64,000 bases of DNA, taken from the NCBI GenBank assembly GCA_950295325.1, contig OX485803.1:13146001-13210000 (forward strand). The letters run 5' to 3'. The notes beneath the pieces were generated by a model. The model was not told the origin of the DNA and did not search any database. It saw only the letters and a program-made list of their open reading frames with translations. This DNA is from Polytrichum commune. Taxonomy: Eukaryota; Streptophyta; Polytrichopsida; Polytrichales; Polytrichaceae. The position numbers were made by a program, and so were the translations under genes. Shown piece by piece: positions 22,800 through 34,859 of this stretch (positions are counted from its first letter, which is position 1; each line of letters begins with the position of its first letter).

Positions 22800-25600
22800 G
22801 TCTCGGTGGAGATCCTAGTGTTTCCAAGTCCAACTGATTACATGTTGACATGTTTTTTTCTTCTCAATTTGAGGTATATTCCCTAGATTCATGTAAAATG
22901 ATCAGTAAATCTCCTGAAGCCTTTTCAACTTCAACCGGTTATTTCTGAAACTCAATTGGCTCATCTGTAACTAGCGGTTGGTTCTCCTCATTCATTGGAT
23001 TGAAAGCTGGCTTCGACCTTCCAAACTTGTGCACACTAAATCCCCTTAGGGAGGTTTTGAAGCTAGTTTCCCTCCTTGCCCATTTTGATGCTTCATGGAG
23101 TGCATAAACAACAAGACTATGTAGAATCAGTGGTCAAGCTTGACGAAAACGAAATGATGATGGCACCTTTGGTGCAAGAATGTGTTGGGTCTTTGCATTG
23201 CAAAAGGGATGGAAGACTTGCTTCTAAAGCTTGAAAAACATAGCACTGCAAGTCTGGTGGACTCAAGAATTTTTTAGTTTTTATTTTTATTTTTTGATGT
23301 CTTCAATTGTACTTGTTTATTGTGACAGTGTTGAGTGTATTATAAAGGTTGATCAAATTGATGAGCATGTTGGATGCGCACACAATAAATCATTAAATTG
23401 GCGAGGGAATGCCTAGTAGCTGTGAGACAACCATTATGGGATTTAGTCTGCACAAGTTCGGAAGGATGCAGCCAGCTTAAAGTCACATGGTAAAGATGAG
23501 TAGTTGAAAGGTGAGTTTCCATGTAGGCCACTCGCCCACTAGATTCTAGATAATAGTGGGTTGGAGGTGTTCTCATGTAGATAAGCACAAGCCTAAAAAC
23601 AACCACATTCTCATGGCCTATGGACATGTGTTGCTAGACTTCTATGCACCCACTGAAGCACTCTTTAACCTACAAGTGCCGGTCACCGAAGGATTTGGAG
23701 ACTGATGGTGTAGAAATTATCCTTGGTAACCTGGAGGAAGAGGTTAGTAGGTGGGCCATGATTTGAGAAGGTGAAGAGAGTAGCTAGATAACACATACGA
23801 ACCCTACCCCACCAAATTCCATCTACATTTGGACAAGTTTGTCCTTATTCCCACTAGAATATGGTGGGCGAACGGCCTGCATGGAAACTTACCTGAAGTC
23901 TTCTAGGAGTTCATCGGCCAAGGGTCCACCGAAGCAGAGAGCTAGGCAGCCCATCATGAGTTGACACCCCTCACGAAAAGCTCATAGGGGGGGGTCTTTA
24001 ATGTCTGTCATATTACAATGCTTGTAATAAGAATGAAAAGACATGTTACAACGAGATTGAACTAGTGTTTGAAAAGATATTCACCATATTGTATGGCTCA
24101 GTTGTTAGCAAAGTCAGGAGAACCTATGAGATTACTTCAAGAGAAAGAGAGAATCTTCACTTTGACTTCAACTTTTGCATTGAGTGAGCTCCAATTTTGA
24201 GACTTGAAACGACCATCTGCGAGCCGTTCTGCAATTGCTAACTGGATGAGAATTTCACAATCCAATCCAATTGTCTAAAGAGTGGGAAGTGTGTACAACT
24301 AGGCCACATCCCTGAGTTTTTCCTCTTCTCCCTAGTCCTCCTGACTTCAAATGCCGAGACGTTGCTTACATTCAGTTACAGAATCTTTCTGATTCTTGCT
24401 TTACATCACCATTACTATCCCTGTCAACATGGGAACATAGTTGTTACACAGGCCATGAAGCCCCTTCAGATCTCAAAGAAATCTTTGTATCCCAAGAAAT
24501 CACTCTCTTGACTCCTGATAAATGTGAAAACCAAGTTCAACATTAACAAATGCATTACTAGTTTTCATGAATATACGTGTTGCATTTTGCTCCTCATGCT
24601 TTCTTGACTTCACAGCTTCTAGATTACACACACCAATGGTATGTGCTAATTAAACACAAAGAGATTACACACATGTTGCACAATTTAGTGACATTTTTTA
24701 AAACCTAATTTGATGTTCAACATCAAACGAGCTAAGTGTTGCATTGTTCTACAAGGAATCCACATGGATCATATTGCAACCGGTCCCACCTAACTCTTCT
24801 CAAAGTAGCGTCCACGCTCATAACTATATGTGACGTTCGCAGGAGTCACCGTCCTGAGAACTTGGTTTAGAGCTGCTAAACCATTTGTAAGGAGCATTGT
24901 TTTGGAGTTGTTTTCACATTATGAGCGATCCAACAATGAGTCCCAAAATTTATGCATAATAATTGTAGAATTATTCAAAGCACACATATAGCACATGACC
25001 TGATCAATCTCAACATAAAGTCCAATCCTCCACGCGTTCACGACCACAGCTTTGTCTCTAAAAGACCATATAAAGGTTGCCATTTTGTGGCTTCTTTCCT
25101 TGTCCCACACTTCCATTTGAAGGCTACGAATGAGCAAACTATGTCATTTGGGGGTAAAGGATTTTGAGGAGGGTTGTTAGGTTGCATGAGGTTGGGGTGA
25201 ATGGCATTTGTACGTGTAGTTGAGCAAAATCCTCACGCCTTTTTCATCGCAGCCTGAGGTGGTCAATAGCATGAAGGTCTCTTTGTCTGATGCAAAGGTT
25301 CATCAACTTACAGGTAGCAGCAAGGGCCTGGCCCTTACCAATCTCCACAATACGAAGCAACTGGAACCATCATCTTGGCCAGTAAAAGGGGAAAACCAGT
25401 TGCTAGTTACAGATGAATCGCTTGAGTTTGAGAAATAACCGATTGAAGTTCAAGACTACGAAGCAACCAGAACCATGATCTTGGCCAATGAATGGGGAGA
25501 ACCGGTTGCTAGTTACAGCTGATACAGTCAAGTTTGAGATGTAACCGGTTGAAGTTCAAGACTTTCGGAAATTTACCCATCACTTTACAACAATTTATAG
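22800..25600 (+). repeat. Long repeat family B, third partial copy
   Basis: Shares ordered blocks with 42.9-45.0 kb and 60.9-62.2 kb: agatcctagtgtttccaagt, then gacgttgcttacattcagtt, then gaagccccttcagatctcaa, then gtttgagaaataacc. Same orientation in all three. Stops break every frame. The region 22,243-22,800 before it holds no gene. Confidence 0.6.
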
Positions 25601-26250
25601 AATACACCCTAATTTAATAAAGGAAAACCAAAAGATGACAACATGTAACCGTTAATTTGGAATTGAGAACACTAGGATCTCCACCCATTATGCCCAAAAA
25701 TCTACTTGAATACTGATCTTGGCCTAAGGTCCGTGCAATCATCTTGCAAGCATCATTGGTGTTAGGTGACGAATTGAAGTAGTCCACTGTATTAATCTAG
25801 GCAGAGGGAAGAGACCCAACCTCTTTCATTAAGAACGGGTCTTCACAAATGGAAAATGATGGGAACCAACATTTCCTGAAAGTAACCTATATCCTTTGAA
25901 ACCCCTAAATGCCTACTTGTTGGCTTCTCTCTGAGATAACCTTCAAGGTTCATTTATCATTAGTTGCATTTTTGACAATTTTTATCCGAGCTGCATATGG
26001 TACTAAGTGAATCTGTCAAATCCGACTGTCTAGATGTTAGATCCTATATGTGACTTGTACTTCAAAATATTTCAACCACTTGAGTATTTCTATGGGAGTT
26101 ATAAGAGGCAATAAGTGATGAGGTATCCCAGGTAGCAGCACATGTATAACAAGGAGGGCTCCTTGGGGGAAAAAGGCTTTGACAACTTATAATAAGTTCA
26201 TAATAAAGCATGAAAGTGCTAAAATGAGCATCAGATATAGAATTAAGGTG
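25260..26250 (+). repeat. Long diverged repeat, copy 2 (partner of 19,370-20,330)
   Basis: Blocks in the same order as at 19.4-20.3 kb: a tag ending caatagca..agRTCTC.TTGTC, the pair of caatctccac motifs, aattgaagtagtcca, and aataagttcataataaagca near the end. No coding potential. Confidence 0.55.
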
Positions 26251-27000
26251 TTATAAGTTATTTTTAAAGTTTATTCTTTGATGACATTTTTTTAATGTAA
26301 AATCTTATGATGTCTTGCATAATGAATCTCCTTGTCTCTCTTATTATACATTCCTCGTGGCAAATACAAAGGCCAACTATATCAAACTAATACCATTAGA
26401 TTCATCTTCTTGATGAGGTCCTTGCAATAGGACAATTATTATTCATTGAGAGAATAAGGTTTGTTAGGAAAAAACACACAAAAAACAAAAAGAAGTTGTC
26501 TATCAAAAAGCCGGTGTTGTCACTCTTGGTGAGACGTTCCAACATCTGAGATTTTTTTAATCTTTAGTAATTTCTTACAAATTGATCAAAACAAGATCAC
26601 TGATGTTCCCCCCAAAAAAAAAACGGGAGAACTCTCTTGGGTGCACTTGGTGAAATAACAGATCTTACATTTAGCAACACGATCATCCACAAAATCTTCA
26701 CAAACATCTAAGAGGAGATTATTGGCTCCCCATGTGCCAGTGAAGCCCACTCCGATCAAAGGTGCAGGCCTTTTCCACAAGCTCGAGTGTCATCTCCCAC
26801 ACAATCCTAGCACAATCAAAGAGCCCTTGGATAATGGTATGTTTCATCATCTGTTCAATGAGTTTATATCAAACTGTTGAACATTAATCAGGTCATTCTG
26901 TTTCACCCAGCAAGGTTCACATGCAGAATGGCTTTGAGAGCCTGTCGACGTTCTGACTCCCTTCCAGAGCCCAACATTTTCCTTTCTAATTGCACCCATA
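26251..27000. other. Intergenic DNA
   Basis: No gene seen. Includes one fragment of the GTGCACCCAAGAG repeat family at 26,585-26,670. Confidence 0.4.
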
Positions 27001-27019
27001 CCCAGACCATGCCCATCAG

Positions 27020-27375
27020 CAACGACCTATGCCCACCCATGCCCACCCATAGCATGACATGTGCGCACCCATGCCCACCCATGCCCACACATAGCATGAC
27101 ATGTGCCCACCCATACCCACCCATACCCACCCATACCCACCCATGCCCACCCATGCTATTCAAATTGCGCCCATGTATTCAAAAATTATGTAATGTGTAT
27201 TGTGTAATTGTGTAATTGTGTAATTATGCCCCACCCATGCCCGCCCATGCCCGCCCATGAACAATAATAGCGCAGCCATGCCCAGCCATGCCCGCCCATG
27301 AACAATAATATTGCACCCATGCCCACCCAAAACCCATGGGCATGGGTGGGTATGGGCATGGGCATGGGTATGGGC
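27020..27375. repeat. CCCACCCATG minisatellite with G-quadruplex motif
   Basis: Degenerate units of cccacccatg/a and cccgcccatg run from 27,020 to 27,320, including two tagcatgacatgtgc inserts. The strand then flips: 27,333-27,373 is catgggcatgggtgggtatg and similar, with seven GGG runs separated by loops of 1-3 bases. The flip makes an inverted repeat (C-rich arm, then G-rich arm). Confidence 0.85.
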
Positions 27376-27819
27376 GCCCGATGTAGGGCTCTGCTCCCTT
27401 CCCCACAGGCAACCTGATCTCTTCCCCTTCTCAGGTCAGCAGCAGGACTAAGGGTTATAGATGTATTACAAAATTTGAGTCAAGACTTATCTAAGCTAAG
27501 TGCATTATTCATTCAAGGCAAACCAGTGCAGGAATAAGTTATATAGCATCATGTATATATGTTTAGAAGCAGACAATTCTTCACAAGAATTGACAATTGT
27601 CTTTATAATCTTACAATTTATACAATTTGAAGAATCCTGGGAACACGGTAACAATGTCTCTTCCTTCTTGACTCTTTCCAATATTTTTGAAGACTTTGAA
27701 ATTTTGATAAATATAAGAAAATGAAATGAAATGAAATCGATTCTGAAATTTGGGAAGTCAAAAAGGCTTATGTGATTGAAAGTACATCATGATGGTCCCA
27801 AACCAACTAATTCTCTAGA

Positions 27820-29200
27820 GTGGCGGAGTGCAGTAGCCTCCGTGCACTAGAGGCTAATGCCAACTTGATGGTTTGCTTGCAACAAAGACTTGAGGTTTCT
27901 TGAAACTATGTTCTCAAACATTGAAGGAAATTTATGTCCAATGGGGTTATATAGGGGAAAATTCAACACAAAATATGTCTTATTATCAACTACATCATAA
28001 AAACAAAAGTGGCATAGTCTAGGACCAAGAGAGAGATAGGTGGGCAAGCTATTGTTGAAAGCCCATAGTTAGGCTTGAGAGCGTTACTATAATTCTTAAG
28101 GAAGTTCTCCAAATTTGGGTAGCAAAATATGATAGGTAGTCAAAGAACACACTTTGATGTGAGGCATCATATGCATCATCATGCCCTTCTCGAAAACCTT
28201 CCAATGAGAGTTTTTCAAGTCACCTCCCCAAATTTCAGTGCCATACGTTGTAAGTAGGAAGCACTAAAATCTTGAAGAAACGGAATTTGAGCTCCCAACA
28301 TGTGACTCCAACTACTACTTTTTATTATCTTAAAGTGCCCATCAAGGCTCTCATACCTGCGATTCTTCATCTTTTACTAGGTGGCTCAAGGTAACCATGT
28401 CAATAAAAATCAATCCTAAGGTGTTTGTATTCATGGGTGATCTCAATTTGGTTCATGTCTAGGTAAAACACATATTGGTTTAATTTCCTTTTTTTGCTAC
28501 CAAGCATTATGATTTTAGCCTTAGATAAATAACTTCAAGGCTAGAAGAAGTAAAAAAAACCCATATAGTTTGTTCAATTTAAGTCTTTGTAGGCGTGCTC
28601 CTCATTTAGAGAGTAGAACAAAGTTGTCAACATAAAGAAGTATGGCAACCACTATGTTGAATAAACACAACGAATCTCCGTCGATCTTGTTCAAATATTT
28701 TTCAAGTTCATCAATGTACAAGCCTAATAGTATGGGGGAGGGGGGACATCCTTGTTTAATACCAAGGTTGAACATTATTACATCATGTGTGTTGCCATTG
28801 ATTCAAACTTTTGCGTAAACTGCAATGTACATAGTTTTTATAGCTTGTTGTAAATGAGGTGGTACACCTAATCGTTGGAGGCATTCCCAAAACTTGTCAC
28901 GTGGGACTATGCCAAAAGTTTTTTTTGAAATCAACAAAACATGAACAGAAACATCGACCTGCAAATATGTCTTGTTCGATTGAAGTACGTAATGTAAGGA
29001 TGTGGTCTAAAGTAGATCTACCTTCCCTGAAACTTGCTTCTCCTATCACCTCAACCCCTTTCAATTCTTCTCATCGACTAATTATTTTTTCTAAAACATA
29101 GCCATAAAGCTTACCAAAGATTGTTCCTAGCATTATAGTCCTAAAATGAAACATTGGTGTTACATTGACATAGGTGAAAACAAGCATGTTTGACTCACAT
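27820..29200 (-). pseudogene. Decayed LINE (non-LTR retrotransposon) ORF2, reverse transcriptase
   Basis: Conceptual reading on the minus strand, over frameshifts and stops, gives in order: RTIMLGTIFGKLYG; GEASFREGRSTLDHILTLRT; a segment with VPRDKFWECLQRLGVPPHL; GIKQGCPPSPILLGLYIDEL; ILLYVDNFVLLS, where the catalytic YADD is changed to YVDN; TYGTEIWGGDLKNSHWKVF; and a C-terminal CHFC...FVLNFPLYNP segment. This is the order of a plant LINE ORF2 (RT thumb to zinc knuckle). No endonuclease domain is found, so it is 5'-truncated. The active-site change and several stops (for example after AKV and LLSK) make it inactive. A source of RT for the SINEs must lie elsewhere. Confidence 0.85.
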
Positions 29201-29799
29201 CCGGGGCCATGAGGTCCTCCATGACAAAACCTAACCTTTTGATGTTGAATTAAGGTGGGTTCTAAGCAAACATATTCAATTTTAGTAACATTGTTTATGG
29301 TATCCAATGTTAGGTTCACTATTTGCAAAGGGTTTAAACTAGTTGCCTGGAGGTCTAGAAAAGTCACCTCTTCTAATTATTTACATGACACTATTTGTCA
29401 ATATAAGTAAATTATGGAAGTGAATGATATTTTATGATGTAACATTTAGCCTCACAAATTGGAGTACTTGAGGTTGTAGTTTTCCATGTTAGTATGGATT
29501 TGAGGAAGACATCATTGAGCATACTCATGCCAAGTGTCATGTATATACAATTTAGCCTTACAAAGGAAGGAAATATGGAGTATACTAATGACAAGGTGTT
29601 AAAGAAGGTTTTATTCTACCCTTGGTAGAACTAGGTATGCTTACAGAACCCGACTATCATCTATAGGAGGTAGGCCTTCCATTACTATTGTTTCTTACAC
29701 CCGGTAGTTGAATTATATTATTCTTATTGATTTTCTAGGTCATGCTCTAGTAGTAATAATTTCTTACAAGTTTTCCCTTGATCTTTTTTGTTTCCAAGT
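29201..29799. other. Spacer between LINE remnant and SINE
   Basis: AT-rich with no supported gene. It may hold more 5' LINE sequence that is too decayed to read. Confidence 0.3.
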
Positions 29800-29813
29800 C
29801 TTGATCCTGACTA

Positions 29814-30191
29814 GATAGATAGATAGATAGATAGAAACTCCGGTCCCTTTTTTAGCAAGGGGCCGGCGTGAATAAAGTGTCTGTTCGTAATGCCAATGAC
29901 CCGATGCCCACTGGACAAGGGGACATTGGGACAATACTACTCTCCCCTTTCAAGGATGGACACTATAGTGACACACTATACTAGTTCCTAGCTAGCCACT
30001 AGTGCCTTGAAGATACCGGACATGGTATCCCCCCAAAGGGCTTTGAGGTACCCATACAACAAGGTCCAAGGACCCCCCACCATAGTTGGGTGGACTAAGG
30101 TGGTGAGCACCACGCCGGCATGGGGAATAGAACCCACAACCTCCTCATTGGGGGCCATGAGCCCTAACCACCAAGCCAAGGCCCGTGGTGC
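29814..30191 (-). mobile_element. tRNA-type SINE, copy 2 (minus orientation)
   Basis: Same element as at 15,800-16,177: the minus strand has the A-box-like GGCTTGGTGGTTAGGG, the B-box-like GGGTTCTATTCCCC, and a (CTAT)n tail that appears here as (ATAG)n at 29,814-29,835. It is flanked by the exact 14-bp target-site duplication cttgatcctgacta at 29,800-29,813 and 30,192-30,205. The long perfect TSD and near identity to copy 1 indicate recent insertion. Confidence 0.93.
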
Positions 30192-30205
30192 CTTGATCCT
30201 GACTA

Positions 30206-31020
30206 CTCCATACCCTTGCTAAGTTATGCATTATGAAGCCAACATACCAGAGTCTCATTTACTTACCTCATTCCTTTACCACTACCGGATATCATTGAAG
30301 GCAAAAGAAAATGCTAGGTACCCTCCTACTCAATAGAAGACATTTAACATAATCATACACCCCCTTCTTTGATACACATACTTCAAGAAGGTTCAACACA
30401 CTCCTTCAGAAGAGCTACCTAATCAACACCTTCATACAAATTTGGGTCACACCAAACATTGTTCACTCCTCCCTAAAGCATTTTTTTTTACTCTTATCTC
30501 AACTCCCTATTTCTAGTCCTAATCACACCTTCAAAATCAGTTCATGTTCTTTAGAACCTTCTCTTTTATCCTTATCTAATCCTCTTTTTTTGACTAACCC
30601 TTATCCATGCCTATTTATGTCTACTTTTAAGATTATTTCATAAAGGTAACTCTACCTACCATTTACATAAGCCGTCATGTGTTTACATTTTAGTATGCAA
30701 CATGAAGCTATTATTGACCATACTAATGTCGAGTTGCATGCATAGTGCATTTGCACATATGGTCAACAATTTGTTGAATATTGTGTAACTTAGGCATAGA
30801 CCTCAAAATGTTGTTAGGGATACCAATGGCAAGATCTTAGTATAAGCACACTTATGTCAAATGTCATGATCAACATGTGCCTAACTTTGAGGAGCTTGGT
30901 TTCTAGGTTGGTTAAGTTAAGCACATGTCAAGGTTGAAATTCTTTTACCTTGGCCTATCAAACTCCATCTCAAAACCGGCTTTTCAAATGTGTGTGGCCT
31001 CTCCTTCAAATATATAATGT
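30206..31020. other. Intergenic DNA
   Basis: C/T-rich and AT-rich stretches with no supported gene. Confidence 0.35.
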
Positions 31021-31023
31021 ACT

Positions 31024-31520
31024 AAGGGCCGGTTTACACCATGAACCATAAAGTCATACCATGGAAGATGGCCTTTTTCCATGGTCCAACTGCATGGTCC
31101 AACTTCCATGGTCCGATTGCTTAAAAAAATCAATTTACAAAGCCTTTGGGCCCCTCACTAGGTATAAACCGAATGTGGACCAAGAGGAATGACCATGCAC
31201 CAAAAAGTGAATGTGCTGATTTTTTTTTATGTATGTCCAAAAAGGAAAATTTTGAAGAAATTCAAGTTTGACCATTCTTTTGTATCCTCTTGTCTTCATC
31301 TTCTCCTCTCTAGAAAAAAAATTCATTAAAATTTTACTATAACAATTTTTCTCTATCATGGGCCCCTGCCTTTTTCTACCAAAACACCTCTTTTGCCTCT
31401 CCCACTACAAAACCCGTTGGACCATGTCAATGGATAATGTGGGCCTTAAAATATGTCTTTTTGGAGACCTCGAACTTCAAGGTCACTCTGACATTTTTTC
31501 TTTGGTGTAAACCGAATCAG
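31024..31520. mobile_element. Candidate MITE with CGGTTTACACCA inverted ends
   Basis: Left edge ggccGGTTTACACCA and right edge GGTGTAAACCgaat are inverted repeats of about 12 bp, about 490 bp apart. A CATGGTCC motif recurs several times inside. No clear TSD found, so boundaries and class are tentative. Confidence 0.45.
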
Positions 31521-31784
31521 TGAATCACAAATTCTAAGGGCCGCTTAAACACATGAGCCAAGAGCCGTGACCATGAAATAGTTAGAGCCCCAAAGAAAGT
31601 GTCGAAAGACCATCCCAAGACACTTCCAAAATCATGTATTGTGGTCAAGTGTAGTTTGAAACCATAGGTGACTAGGCCCTCAACCAAATGCTATTTCAAT
31701 GAATTGTTATGAATGCGGATCCTCACACATGATAAAATAGAATAAATTAACGGCGGTGAGCATTCAGAGTGCCATGGTCTCCCG

Positions 31785-31913
31785 GTTTTGTGTTAGGCCT
31801 ACCTCCAAGAGCTGGTTTTTGGAAATAGTCCAAGTGACTATGATTCTCGTAATGCCCGTTTTGTAATTACATGTATATGTTACTTCCATAATTCACGCCT
31901 ACCATCAGAGTGG

Positions 31914-31948
<35 letters not shown>

Positions 31949-31960
31949 AGATGCCCGGGG
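31785..31960 (+). repeat. Repeat fragment with (CTTT)n tail, partner at 37,200
   Basis: AGGCCTACCTCCAAGAG followed by a block with AATAGTCCAAGTGAC matches 37,206-37,255. It ends with cataattcacgcc and a (CTTT)n tract at about 31,915-31,949. A similar cataattcacgc plus CTTT tail occurs at about 20,010-20,050. Confidence 0.5.
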
Positions 31961-32279
31961 TTGCACATATAGTTGAAATTTCAAAAATGACATATGTACA
32001 TCACCCCTAAATTAATACCATGTATACAAAATTTTAGGCCACCAAAAGGTATATTCATGATACGTACAAACTTACTAATAAAAAAATAACCTCAAGTGTT
32101 TACACAAGTTGTAAAACTGGTAAAGAACCAAATGCCTAACATATACACATACACCCAAAACATGATACCTACATTAACCATTAATGTTGGCTTACAACTC
32201 TTATTATGATAGGAATATCCTAAAATATTTACATAATAAAGAAATTTAAGTGTGCCCTATAGCTATGTGTATTTTGTAT

Positions 32280-32621
32280 CACTACACTAAATATGATATT
32301 TAGTGTTTGGTACACTAAATACGAATGCATACACTAAATATCACTAACCCTATGAAAGTAAGTAACATTAAATGTAAACTCAAACACTAAATATCAACTA
32401 GTATGGTAATATGTGGAAGTTACATGCACGGATTTAGTGTTAGTAAGGATATGCAAAAAAATTAACAATGATAAAAGGAGAAGGGAGGTGGTGGTAGGGA
32501 AGGTGGCGGCGCATTTATGTCTGACACTAATTATCAAAGAATTGAAAATTAGTGTTGAGCAAGATAGGGTGGTAACAACACTAAATATAATCAAACACTA
32601 AATATCATATTTAGTGTAGTA
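32280..32621. mobile_element. MITE with hairpin-forming CACTAAATAT ends
   Basis: The left end (c)ACTACACTAAATATGATATT followed by tagtgtttg is repeated inverted at the right end over about 29 bases. Each end is itself a near-perfect palindrome (CACTAAATAT-g-ATATTTAGTG). Additional CACTAAATA motifs lie inside the left half. No coding capacity and no clear TSD. Confidence 0.75.
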
Positions 32622-34520
32622 CCCTTAAATAATTTACTTGGCCTTTTGTGCACCCTTGTGAGTAGATATTGCCAATATCGTGTGCACCGTCCGCATGATG
32701 GCCACTCGTTTGGAGATGAAGGTAGGTTTGTGTGTAAGCAATGAAGGTAGATTTCTTTGTAAGGAAAAGGTAACTTAGGCTTCTCTTGAACTTTAGGTGG
32801 TGGACCGGTGCCTCTTGAGTCCCTTCAAAACTTGGGTTTTAAAGCTTTGTTATTGCTTTACGAGAACACTCCAATAATGCTACAATAATATAATAATAAA
32901 TTACCTTTCAATCAATAGCACATGTCGCATACCATGTTGTAGCTTGTCTTCTTCTAGTTGTGGTCTCTACTCTAGCTATTTATCTCTCTCTAGCAAATCA
33001 ACTAGTATGACTCAGTACACTAACTTATCTTTACTAAACAAACAACCATGACACGGAGTCCTCCTAGCATTGAGACCTAGGGCGCAAGCAAAGTCCATGT
33101 TGCATGTTGTGTTGAGGGGATTGGCACAACCTCGCCAAAGGGGAACATCATGGATAGACATGGTTTGTTTGTGGGCCACTACATGTTTGTGCATTGTGGT
33201 TGTTGGAAAAATTATATTTGACAGCTTATTTACCAAGCTTTCTTGAGCATATCCAAAATCCCACATGAGTTGCCCTTTGGGGTTTTGGAGATGTGCGGCC
33301 CTGAAAATGACACTCTTGACATGCCATGACTACCACCAAGATGCCTTTGAGATTATCCCAAGGTGCTTCCAGGCATGAGAATGATAGGGTCCAACCATAG
33401 TAAGGTGTACCAATATTGTGTCACGCGTCATCCTTTTTTTTTACAATCATTGACATTGTTTTGAATAATTAACATCATGCTTTTATTTTTGACTTTTACG
33501 TAGGGTTATAATCAAAATATTAGCATAATCATAGATATTATTGTCATCATATTTAAATAATGAATTGTACTTGAATCTAATCAAGTGATAATATTGCATC
33601 AAACATGGGGCCTTATGAATTGTAAAGGTTACTTTCTATAGTCCTAAATGATACATCTTATCATGGTTGGACAAGAAAGTATCGTATCGTATAGTATACA
33701 AGAAAGTAGGTCTTCCCCTTGTAATGTAACAATTAATCATATTATGAAAGTTTCAAAAGTGCGAATTCAGATTTTGGTTAATGTCATGCACAAATCATGC
33801 AACTCTCTCCAAGAAGTTTGGCGGAACTTTTAACTTCAAAGTTTGTGCCTCTTTGGTATAACGGACTCGATCTTGGTAGAAAGTAGATCTTGAAATAGTT
33901 GTTTAATTTAAGCTAGAACCTACTTTAGTACCAAGTTTACTATGAATCATGAATATACTAGTCAAAGAATAGAGGATCTACAACATCTAAAACATATTCT
34001 CCATCCATTCGTAGACAAATATCCAATGCTAACTTAGAATTGCCAATTTCCCTAGTATCTCCTTATTTCACCTATCCAATCTTAATTATACCTAGACATT
34101 TCATAGTTCTTCAGTTCTATCTTTAAAATATGACAATTGTATTTTCAGCCCCAAGAATTAAGAATGATCCTACCTTTTTTCCACATGGTTTCTAAGAATG
34201 ACGATGTTGAGAAATGAGTGGCACTTCATCTTGCACGAGGTTTATTAAACATAAAAGTGACTATATTGGAGAATGGATGAGAAAGTGGTATAAAGTCTTA
34301 CAAATTAAAAAATTGGTGGTCATCCATATTTGTGATGAAAAAACTCAAACACATTATCTCAATAGAGAATGGAGACTATGTCAGAATTTTTTTAAAAAAA
34401 TTAGCAAACATTTTGTTGGATTGCAATTTACCCTAGAAAGAACTATCATACAAGTTTCATCTTATCGATCCAATAACATGTTACATATGTACTTATGCTA
34501 GAGTTTTGGTCCATGTCCGC
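32622..34520. other. Intergenic DNA
   Basis: AT-rich with no gene that I can support. Confidence 0.35.
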
Positions 34521-34521
34521 T

Positions 34522-34859
34522 CCACTAAATAGTCCTATTAGTGTGGGTAAAACATTTCTTGGAAATAATTAACATATGAGCCACAAGATCTAGTCAACCA
34601 CAAGGTACAAAGAATGTGGGTCCCAAACCCAAGATCTTTCCCTTAATCTTTTTTGAGGGTCCCAAAGAACATCTTATGTAAAATAAAATACTTGAAGCTT
34701 ACATCAAAAGTACTGTGAAATAAGGTATTTAACTACATCAATTCTCTAGAACTTTTTTAGTGTCGCTCACACTAAATTTTGAAAATAGAGATCTCAAGAA
34801 AAAATTGATGTGGACTTTAGAGACTTATTGTGGCCCACACTAATAGGACTATTCAGTGT
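34522..34859. mobile_element. MITE with hairpin-forming CACTAAATAG ends
   Basis: Left end CACTAAATAGTCCTATTAGT followed by gtggg. The right end on the minus strand is CACTGAATAGTCCTATTAGT followed by gtggg, 25 bp with one mismatch. Each end is palindromic (CACTAAATAG/CTATTAGTG). About 338 bp, non-coding. Same architecture as 32,280-32,621 with a different core. Confidence 0.75.

Noticed and set aside
26877-27412. Pro/His/Met- and Gly/Trp/Val-rich open frames on both strands
   Set aside because: They are translations of the CCCACCCATG minisatellite. Repeat periodicity keeps all frames open.
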